Assembly (NCBI RefSeq): GCF_014397025.1
Contig: NZ_JACJUO010000001.1
Coordinates: 1,412,501 to 1,476,500 of the forward strand
Direction: 5' to 3'
Length of the DNA: 64,000 bases
Source of the DNA: Ochrobactrum sp. Marseille-Q0166
Lineage (GTDB): Bacteria > Pseudomonadota > Alphaproteobacteria > Rhizobiales > Rhizobiaceae
The notes under the pieces are model-generated. The model was given only the letters and a program-made list of their open reading frames with translations, searched no databases and was not told the origin of the DNA. Shown here in pieces: positions 57,714 to 64,000 of the stretch. The translations under genes were made by a program, and so were the position numbers. How positions within the stretch are numbered: the first letter of the stretch is position 1; each line of letters begins with the position of its first letter.

Positions 57714-58754
57714 ATGGCACCGAAGGCTAATAAGGCGTCGGCTGGAAAATCGCAGGCGTCTTTTGGGAATGTTCCCAAGACCCCAGCGCCAGCTGATTTC
57801 ACAAAAGAGCAGGAACTGAACGCCTACCGCGAAATGCTTCTGATCCGCCGTTTTGAAGAAAAGGCCGGGCAGCTCTACGGTATGGGGTTCATTGGTGGCT
57901 TCTGTCACCTTTATATTGGTCAGGAAGCTGTTGTTGTTGGAATGCAGACCGCGCTCAAGGAAGGTGATCAGATCATCACTTCCTATCGCGACCATGGGCA
58001 CATGCTGGCAACTGGCATGGAAGCACGTGGCGTTATGGCCGAGCTGACCGGCCGCCGTGGAGGTTACTCCAAGGGCAAGGGCGGCTCCATGCACATGTTC
58101 TCGAAGGAAAAGGGCTTTTACGGCGGTCATGGTATCGTCGGCGCTCAGGTTCCTCTCGGCACAGGTCTTGCCTTTGCGAACAAGTATCGCGGCAATGACA
58201 ATATCTCTGTCACCTATTTCGGCGATGGCGCTGCCAATCAGGGCCAAGTCTATGAGGCTTTCAACATGGCATCGCTGTGGAAGCTTCCGGTGATCTACGT
58301 GATTGAAAACAACCGTTATGCAATGGGTACATCGGTTTCGCGTTCATCCGCTGAAACAGATTTCTCCAAGCGCGGTGTCTCGTTCAACGTTCCGGGCATC
58401 AAGGTTGACGGGATGGACGTTCGCGCTGTTGCTGCTGCTGCTGAAGCCGCTGCTGAATGGGCGCGTGCTGGCAAGGGTCCATTGATTCTCGAAATGGAAA
58501 CCTATCGATATCGCGGTCACTCGATGTCCGATCCTGCGAAATATCGCTCGAAGGATGAAGTCGCGAAGATGCGTTCGGAACATGATCCGATCGAACAGGT
58601 CAAACAGCGCCTGATTGAAAAGAACTGGGCAACTGAAGAAGAGCTGAAGGAAATCGACAAGGAAGTCCGCGATATTGTCGCTGATTCTGCCGAATTCGCT
58701 CAAAACGATCCTGAGCCGGATGTGTCTGAGCTCTACACGGATATTCTGCTCTAA
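57714..58754 (+). CDS. pdhA: Pyruvate dehydrogenase E1 component alpha subunit
   Basis: Thiamine diphosphate-dependent decarboxylation of pyruvate, with PdhB. 346 residues: MLLIRRFEEKAGQLYGMGFI, GGSMHMFSKEKGFYGGHGIV, and the ThDP motif GDGAANQGQVYEAFNMASLW ending in NNRYAMGTS. ATG at 57714 with TAGGGAG 6 bases upstream; an in-frame ATG at 57660 lies in a repeat. First gene of the pdh operon, 18 bases before pdhB. Confidence 0.97.
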   Translation: MAPKANKASAGKSQASFGNVPKTPAPADFTKEQELNAYREMLLIRRFEEKAGQLYGMGFIGGFCHLYIGQEAVVVGMQTALKEGDQIITSYRDHGHMLATGMEARGVMAELTGRRGGYSKGKGGSMHMFSKEKGFYGGHGIVGAQVPLGTGLAFANKYRGNDNISVTYFGDGAANQGQVYEAFNMASLWKLPVIYVIENNRYAMGTSVSRSSAETDFSKRGVSFNVPGIKVDGMDVRAVAAAAEAAAEWARAGKGPLILEMETYRYRGHSMSDPAKYRSKDEVAKMRSEHDPIEQVKQRLIEKNWATEEELKEIDKEVRDIVADSAEFAQNDPEPDVSELYTDILL

Positions 58755-58772
58755 TTCAGGAAAGGTATTGTC

Positions 58773-60161
58773 ATGCCCGTAGAAATTCTCATGCCTGCCC
58801 TTTCCCCGACGATGGAAGAAGGCAAGCTGTCCAAGTGGCTGAAAAAAGAAGGCGACAAGGTCACGTCCGGTGACGTGATCGCTGAAATCGAAACCGATAA
58901 GGCAACGATGGAAGTCGAAGCTGTTGACGAAGGCACTGTCGGTAAAATTCTCATCGCAGAAGGCACCGAGGGTGTGAAGGTCAACACGCCGATTGCTGTT
59001 CTGCTCGGCGATGGCGAAAGCGCCTCCGACATCGGTTCTGCTCCTGCTGCAAAAGCAGAAGCACCGACAGAAGAAGCAAAAGAAGCACCAAAGGCTGAAG
59101 AAAAAAAGGCCGATAGCGTGCCTGCTGCTCCGAAAGTTGAAGTTGCTTCCGATCCAGACATCCCAGCCGGTACAGAAATGGTTTCGATGACTGTGCGTGA
59201 AGCACTACGCGACGCTATGGCTGAAGAAATGCGCCGCGACGAGAACGTCTTCATCATGGGTGAAGAAGTTGCCGAATATCAGGGCGCCTATAAGATCACG
59301 CAGGGCCTTCTCGACGAATTCGGTGCACGCCGCGTTGTCGATACCCCGATCACCGAGCATGGTTTTGCCGGCGTCGGCGTTGGTGCTGCAATGGCTGGCC
59401 TGAAGCCAATTGTCGAGTTCATGACGTTCAACTTCGCCATGCAGGCGATTGACCAGATCATCAATTCGGCTGCAAAGACGCTTTATATGTCGGGTGGCCA
59501 GATGGGCGCTCCGATGGTGTTCCGTGGTCCTTCGGGCGCTGCTGCCCGCGTTGCTGCCCAGCACTCCCAGTGCTATGCCGCATGGTACAGCCAGATCCCG
59601 GGCCTGAAGGTCGTCATGCCTTACTCGGCTGCTGACGCGAAGGGTCTTCTCAAGGCTGCTATCCGCGATCCAAATCCGGTCATCTTCCTTGAAAACGAAA
59701 TTCTCTATGGTCATCATTTCGATGTGCCAAAGCTTGACGATTTCGTTCTGCCAATCGGCAAAGCCCGCATTCACAAGCAGGGTAAGGACGCGACCATCGT
59801 TTCGTTCGGTATTGGCATGACCTATGCGGTCAAGGCTGCTGAAGAGCTGGCTGCACAGGGCATCGATGTTGAAATCATCGATCTGCGCACCATTCGTCCA
59901 ATGGATATTCCAACGGTCGTCGAATCGGTCAAGAAGACCGGTCGTCTTGTCACCGTTGAAGAAGGCTACCCACAGTCTTCCGTTGGCACTGAAATTGCCA
60001 CCCGCGTCATGCAGCAGGCTTTCGATTATCTTGATGCGCCGATCCTGACGATCGCTGGCAAGGATGTTCCGATGCCATATGCGGCAAATCTCGAAAAGCT
60101 GGCTCTGCCAACTGTTGCAGAAGTGGTGGAAGCGGTGAAAGCCGTGACCTACACCGCCTGA
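58773..60161 (+). CDS. pdhB: Pyruvate dehydrogenase E1 beta subunit with N-terminal lipoyl domain
   Basis: Beta half of E1, 462 residues. It is about 130 longer than a plain E1 beta because residues 1-80 form a lipoyl domain ([20 protein letters not shown]; lipoyl Lys in [17 protein letters not shown]), followed by an Ala/Lys/Glu-rich linker and the catalytic domain ([55 protein letters not shown]). The lipoyl-on-E1beta fusion is known from Hyphomicrobiales. 13 bases before pdhC. Confidence 0.97.
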   Translation: MPVEILMPALSPTMEEGKLSKWLKKEGDKVTSGDVIAEIETDKATMEVEAVDEGTVGKILIAEGTEGVKVNTPIAVLLGDGESASDIGSAPAAKAEAPTEEAKEAPKAEEKKADSVPAAPKVEVASDPDIPAGTEMVSMTVREALRDAMAEEMRRDENVFIMGEEVAEYQGAYKITQGLLDEFGARRVVDTPITEHGFAGVGVGAAMAGLKPIVEFMTFNFAMQAIDQIINSAAKTLYMSGGQMGAPMVFRGPSGAAARVAAQHSQCYAAWYSQIPGLKVVMPYSAADAKGLLKAAIRDPNPVIFLENEILYGHHFDVPKLDDFVLPIGKARIHKQGKDATIVSFGIGMTYAVKAAEELAAQGIDVEIIDLRTIRPMDIPTVVESVKKTGRLVTVEEGYPQSSVGTEIATRVMQQAFDYLDAPILTIAGKDVPMPYAANLEKLALPTVAEVVEAVKAVTYTA

Positions 60162-60174
60162 GGAGGTACTGGAC

Positions 60175-61515
60175 ATGCCGATTAAAATCACCATGCCAGC
60201 ACTTTCACCAACCATGGAAGAGGGCAATCTCTCCAAGTGGCTGGTCAAAGAAGGCGACAAGGTTACGTCCGGCGATGTGATCGCTGAGATCGAAACCGAC
60301 AAGGCGACGATGGAAGTCGAAGCTGTCGATGAAGGTGTTGTTGCCAAGCTCGTCGTTCCTGCTGGAACCGAAGGCGTCAAGGTCAACGCGCTGATCGCAA
60401 TCCTTGCCGAAGACGGCGAGGATGTCGCAGAAGCAGCTAAAGGCGGCGATTCCGCTCCTGCACCAAAGGCAGAAACGGCTAAGGAAGAGCCAAAGAAGGA
60501 CGTTGCAACCGCGGCTCCTACAAAGGCTGAAGCCCCGGCAGCTGCTCCGGCACCAGCCAAAAATGCTGAGAACAAGGGCGACCGCGTTTTCGCATCTCCG
60601 CTTGCTCGTCGCATCGCCAAGGATGCAGGCGTTGATGTTTCCGCTGTAAAAGGCACTGGTCCTCATGGCCGTGTCGTTCAGCGTGACGTTGAAGCTGCAA
60701 TCAAGTCCGGCGGAGCGAAAGCAGCATCCGCTGCACCGCAGGCGGCAAGCACGGCTCCGAAGCCTCAGTCAGATGATGCCATCCTCAAGCTCTTTGAAGA
60801 AGGCTCATACGAAATCGTTCCTCACGACGGTATGCGCAAGACCATTGCCCGCCGTCTGGTTGAATCGAAACAGACTGTTCCGCATTTCTATCTGACGATT
60901 GATTGCGAACTCGATGCGCTGCTGGCTCTGCGTTCACAGATCAATTCGGCTGCACCGCTGACCAAGACGGAGAAGGGTGAGGTTCCGGCCTACAAGCTTT
61001 CTGTTAACGATCTGGTGATCAAGGCTGTCGCTCTTGCGCTGCGTGACATTCCTGAAGCCAATGTCTCCTGGACCGAAGGTGGCATGATCAAACACAAGCG
61101 TGCGGATGTCGGCGTTGCTGTGTCGATCCCGGGTGGTCTGATTACGCCAATCGTGCGTCAGTCGGAATCCAAAACGCTGTCCGCCATCTCCAATGAGATG
61201 AAGGATCTTGCCAAGCGTGCGCGTGACCGTAAGCTCAAGCCTGAAGAATATCAGGGTGGTTCGACCTCCGTGTCCAACCTCGGCATGTTCGGTGTTAAAG
61301 ACTTTGCTGCGATCATTAACCCACCACATGCGACGATCTTCGCAATTGGTGCAGGCGAACAGCGCGCAGTGGTCAAGAACGGTGAAATCAAGGTCGCCAC
61401 GGTCATGTCCGTCACCCTTTCCACCGATCATCGTGCTGTCGATGGCGCTCTGGCTGCTGAACTTGCACAGGCCTTCAAGCGCCACATCGAAAATCCGATG
61501 GGTATGCTGGTCTGA
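60175..61515 (+). CDS. pdhC: Dihydrolipoamide acetyltransferase (PDH E2)
   Basis: Core of the pyruvate dehydrogenase complex, transferring acetyl from lipoyl to CoA. 446 residues: one lipoyl domain (1-80, [20 protein letters not shown]), Pro/Ala linker, peripheral-subunit binding domain (about 140-175, [20 protein letters not shown]), second linker, and catalytic domain with [16 protein letters not shown] (His-x3-Asp-Gly). Ends IENPMGMLV. Followed by a strong hairpin. Confidence 0.97.
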   Translation: MPIKITMPALSPTMEEGNLSKWLVKEGDKVTSGDVIAEIETDKATMEVEAVDEGVVAKLVVPAGTEGVKVNALIAILAEDGEDVAEAAKGGDSAPAPKAETAKEEPKKDVATAAPTKAEAPAAAPAPAKNAENKGDRVFASPLARRIAKDAGVDVSAVKGTGPHGRVVQRDVEAAIKSGGAKAASAAPQAASTAPKPQSDDAILKLFEEGSYEIVPHDGMRKTIARRLVESKQTVPHFYLTIDCELDALLALRSQINSAAPLTKTEKGEVPAYKLSVNDLVIKAVALALRDIPEANVSWTEGGMIKHKRADVGVAVSIPGGLITPIVRQSESKTLSAISNEMKDLAKRARDRKLKPEEYQGGSTSVSNLGMFGVKDFAAIINPPHATIFAIGAGEQRAVVKNGEIKVATVMSVTLSTDHRAVDGALAAELAQAFKRHIENPMGMLV

Positions 61516-61530
61516 TTGCATGACCTTTAA

Positions 61531-61566
61531 AAGCGCCGCATTCTCAGAATGCGGCGCTTGAGGTTT
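61531..61566 (+). terminator. Strong hairpin after pdhC
   Basis: AAGCGCCGCATTC (61531-61543) pairs perfectly with GAATGCGGCGCTT (61547-61559), 3-base loop, followed by GAGGTTTTG. It may reduce transcription into lpdA. Confidence 0.75.
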
Positions 61567-61609
61567 TGAAGGGCAGGACTACTCGACTTGGCCCGGCTGA
61601 ACGCCATGA

Positions 61610-61774
61610 TGCTGCCCAGATAGCCATTTTGGTCGATATTTCGCCTTATGGCTTTGCATATCGGTTGTGGCGAAGTGTTATGGATTTGAAGAAATGGAAC
61701 GGCTCGAAGCTGTGAAGCGTATCGGGCAGGACAAAGTTCATGACTGGGTATTGCTTACCCGGAATGTGAACTGA
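61610..61774 (+). pseudogene. Possible coding remnant between pdhC and lpdA
   Basis: An open frame of 54 codons with no ATG until 61694; a GTG at 61667 would give 35 residues. The last part (MERLEAVKRIGQDKVHDWVL) has protein-like composition. I do not recognise it. In several rhizobia extra genes lie between pdhC and lpdA, so this may be what is left of one; it may also be chance. Confidence 0.25.
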
Positions 61775-61791
61775 GCAAAGGCAGGAACAAT

Positions 61792-63237
61792 ATGGCCGAT
61801 ATTTACGACGTTATTGTTATCGGATCCGGTCCCGGAGGCTATGTTGCGGCGATCCGTGCAGCACAGCTCGGGCTCAAGACGGCTGTTGTAGAGCGCGAAC
61901 ATCTCGCTGGCATCTGCTCAAACTGGGGCTGTATCCCCACCAAGGCGCTTCTGCGTTCGGCTGAAGTAAAGCACCTCGCTGATCATGCCAAAAATTATGG
62001 TCTGAAGCTTGAAGGTTCAATCACTGCCGATATCAAGGCTGTTGTTTCCCGTTCGCGCGGCATTGCCGAGCGTATGAATGGCGGCGTCGGCTTCCTGATG
62101 AAGAAGAACAAGATCGATGTGATCTGGGGCGAAGCAAAGCTTTCCAAGCCGGGTGAGATCGTCGTTTCCAAGACTTCCAAGGCGCCGATGCTGCCTCAGG
62201 CACCACAGCCGAAGAACACGCTCGGCGAGGGTACTTACAAGGCCAAGCATATCATCGTTGCTACAGGTGCGCGTCCGCGTGCGCTTCCGGGCATTGAACC
62301 AGATGGCAAGCTGATCTGGACTTACTTTGAAGCGATGGTCCCGCAGGAACTGCCGAAAACCATGCTGGTCATGGGGTCGGGCGCAATCGGCATTGAGTTT
62401 GCCTCGTTCTATAACGATATGGGCGTTGATGTTACCGTCGTTGAACTGATGTCACAGATCATGCCTGTAGAAGATGCTGAAATTTCGGCTTTCGCACGCA
62501 AGCAGCTCGAAAAGCGCGGTCTCAAGATCATCACCGAAGCCAAGGTTTCCAAAGTTGAGAAGGGCGCGGACAATGTGACCGCTCATATCGAGACCAAGGA
62601 TGGCAAGGTTCAGACACTGACGGTTGATCGCATGATTTCAGCTGTTGGCGTTCAGGGTAATATCGAAAATATCGGCCTTGAAGCGCTTGGCGTTAAGACT
62701 GATCGTGGCTGCATTGCCATTGACGCTTATTGCAAGACCAATGTTGACGGCATCTATGCGATTGGTGACGTTGCTGGACCGCCGATGCTGGCGCACAAGG
62801 CCGAGCATGAAGCTGTCATCTGCGTTGAAAAGATCGCAGGTCTTCCAAATGTTCATCCGCTCGACCGCAATATGGTCCCAGGCTGCACTTATTGTAACCC
62901 GCAGGTTGCCTCGGTAGGCTTGACTGAAGCAAAGGCGAAGGAAAAGGGGCACGACATTCGTGTCGGCCGTTTCCCATTCGTAGCAAACGGTAAAGCGATT
63001 GCACTTGGTGAAGATCAGGGTCTGGTCAAGACGATTTTCGACAAAAAGACCGGGCAGCTGCTGGGCGCACATCTCGTTGGCGCCGAAGTGACCGAACTTA
63101 TTCAGGGCTTCGTCGTTGCTATGAACCTTGAAACCACCGAAGAAGAACTGATGCACTCGGTCTTCCCGCATCCAACGATTTCCGAAACGATGAAGGAAAG
63201 CGTACTGGATGCCTATGGCCGTGCGCTAAATATGTAA
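61792..63237 (+). CDS. lpdA: Dihydrolipoyl dehydrogenase (PDH E3)
   Basis: Re-oxidises dihydrolipoamide with NAD+. 481 residues: FAD motif VIGSGPGGYVAAIRAAQLGL, redox disulfide in GICSNWGCIPTKALL (C-x4-C), a short Pro-rich insertion near residue 135 (SKAPMLPQAPQPKNT), NAD motif VMGSGAIGIEFASFYNDMG, second FAD block DGIYAIGDVAGPPMLAHKA, and the C-terminal His-Glu in HPTISETMKE. Ribosome site AGGAA precedes the ATG. Last enzyme of the pdh cluster. Confidence 0.96.
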   Translation: MADIYDVIVIGSGPGGYVAAIRAAQLGLKTAVVEREHLAGICSNWGCIPTKALLRSAEVKHLADHAKNYGLKLEGSITADIKAVVSRSRGIAERMNGGVGFLMKKNKIDVIWGEAKLSKPGEIVVSKTSKAPMLPQAPQPKNTLGEGTYKAKHIIVATGARPRALPGIEPDGKLIWTYFEAMVPQELPKTMLVMGSGAIGIEFASFYNDMGVDVTVVELMSQIMPVEDAEISAFARKQLEKRGLKIITEAKVSKVEKGADNVTAHIETKDGKVQTLTVDRMISAVGVQGNIENIGLEALGVKTDRGCIAIDAYCKTNVDGIYAIGDVAGPPMLAHKAEHEAVICVEKIAGLPNVHPLDRNMVPGCTYCNPQVASVGLTEAKAKEKGHDIRVGRFPFVANGKAIALGEDQGLVKTIFDKKTGQLLGAHLVGAEVTELIQGFVVAMNLETTEEELMHSVFPHPTISETMKESVLDAYGRALNM

Positions 63238-63385
63238 TATAGAAGTTTAATTCCGATATACAAAAACTCCGGCGCAGATGTCGGGATTTAAACTTTGAAT
63301 TCAATTCACGAGCAACTGCTCTTAAAGGAGTGAACTCATTCCGCTGATCGATAATGGAGGGCCATGGCGGCGTGCCGCTTGGCCC

Positions 63386-63601
63386 ATGATTAAATGGTGT
63401 ACGACGGGCGGTCTTGCTTTAGGCTTTCTGGCAGGAAGCTTGAGCTTGCTCGGTGGAAATACCATATCGGTCAACGGAATGGCGATCGCTGGCTGGTATG
63501 GCGTCTGGACACTGACATTCGCTCTCGGATTTGGCGGACTTTTGTTCGGTTTCATCTGGGCGTTGGTTTTCAGAGCATTAGGTATGGCAGCGAGACGGTA
63601 A
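63386..63601 (+). CDS. Small membrane protein, 71 residues
   Basis: Two hydrophobic helices (about 6-27, and about 38-64 with the block WTLTFALGFGGLLFGFIWAL), separated by a short polar turn, ending RALGMAARR. No family is recognised. The ATG at 63386 has no ribosome site. A strong AAGGAG lies at 63325-63330 and is correctly spaced from an in-frame ATT at 63338, which would add 16 residues (IPLIDNGGPWRRAAWP). It sits between lpdA and lipA, a spot occupied by a small gene in related genomes. Confidence 0.68.
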   Translation: MIKWCTTGGLALGFLAGSLSLLGGNTISVNGMAIAGWYGVWTLTFALGFGGLLFGFIWALVFRALGMAARR

Positions 63602-63726
63602 GCCGCAGTATATTGACGATGTCTCCGGGCATGCCAAGTTGACAGGGTACAGGTCAGAGATTACGAACCGGACCCAATTTAGAAGTGTTTCAAATTTGAG
63701 AAAGCTTCGGACAGGCAGGAAACAAC

Positions 63727-64000
63727 ATGGTTACAGTTCTCGACACGGTGAACCAGAGACGTCTTCGTCATCCGGAGAAGGCACACCGTCCAGACAATGA
63801 AATCCTGAAAAAGCCGGATTGGATCCGCGTCAAGGCTCCGGTTTCGCGCGGCTATAATGAGACGCGCGAGATTGTTCGTTCGAACAAGCTCGTCACTGTT
63901 TGTGAAGAAGCTGGCTGCCCGAACATTGGCGAGTGCTGGGAAAAGAAGCACGCAACCTTTATGATCATGGGTGAAATCTGCACCCGCGCCTGTGCTTTCT
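63727..64000 (+). CDS. lipA: Lipoyl synthase LipA, N-terminal part (runs off the right edge)
   Basis: Radical-SAM enzyme inserting two sulfurs into octanoyl groups to make lipoyl cofactors for PdhB, PdhC and other complexes. 91 codons are visible, including the auxiliary cluster motif [20 protein letters not shown] (C-x4-C-x5-C) and the start of the radical-SAM motif [11 protein letters not shown] at 63727 follows GGCAGGAA. Placement behind the pdh genes fits its role. Confidence 0.96.
   Translation, partial: MVTVLDTVNQRRLRHPEKAHRPDNEILKKPDWIRVKAPVSRGYNETREIVRSNKLVTVCEEAGCPNIGECWEKKHATFMIMGEICTRACAF

Noticed and set aside
59205..60656. A 483-codon minus-strand frame opposite pdhB and pdhC
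   Set aside because: It spans two genes and their junction, with low-complexity Ala/Ser translation derived from the linkers.

Overview
The window looks like chromosomal DNA of an alphaproteobacterium of the order Hyphomicrobiales, most likely the Brucella/Ochrobactrum group (Brucellaceae). This is an inference. It rests on an EipB-type DUF1849 envelope protein, a GTTC-N7-GTTC SOS box, an LpxI-type lipid A pathway, a lipoyl domain fused to the pyruvate dehydrogenase E1 beta subunit, and the gene order. GC content is moderate and even. I see no rRNA, tRNA, transposase, phage gene or CRISPR array. This is core chromosome, densely packed and mostly in operons.

Layout. 1-4506 (minus strand): propionyl-CoA to methylmalonyl-CoA genes (mutase N-terminus, pccA, pccB), with a divergent ScfR-type regulator at 4634-6046. 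6049-14027: mainly small or accessory genes (DUF924, a 53-residue lipoprotein, queF, DUF883, VanZ, an orphan secreted protein, MerR, DUF1624 acyltransferase, YdcF), then sdaA and DUF1489. 14100-18713: a D,D-carboxypeptidase with a SPOR domain, then clpS-clpA. 18876-23825: azlCD, a RidA/GDPD/GNAT/HIT operon, and eipB. 24010-37320: a long housekeeping run, rpsB-tsf-pyrH-frr-uppS-cdsA-rseP-bamA-lpxD-fabZ-lpxA-lpxI-lpxB, joining translation, lipid carrier and phospholipid synthesis, outer-membrane assembly and lipid A synthesis. 37386-43146: gltA, gltX and comEC. 43202-49506 (minus): ppiD-trpD-trpC-moaC-moeA and SOS-controlled lexA. 49722-56905: tpiA, secG, an L,D-transpeptidase, pyrG, kdsA, eno and a methyltransferase. 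57147-64000: ftsB, the pyruvate dehydrogenase genes pdhA-pdhB-pdhC-lpdA, a small membrane protein, and the start of lipA, which makes the lipoyl cofactor those enzymes need.

How the genes fit together. The left end assimilates propionyl-CoA under a regulator that appears to control both itself and pccB through TTTGCAAA sites. The centre builds the envelope. The right end feeds pyruvate into acetyl-CoA, which citrate synthase (gltA) consumes.

I found no convincing undescribed multi-gene system. The best leads are small: a cysteine-rich tail on the DUF1624 acyltransferase, a tandem GAAA-tetraloop hairpin leader before rpsB, a structured pyrG leader, almost identical lipoyl-domain DNA in pdhB and pdhC, a hairpin with a T-run between gltX and comEC that could end an unannotated small RNA, a possible ATT start codon, several very small proteins, and a family of short palindromic repeats in intergenic gaps.
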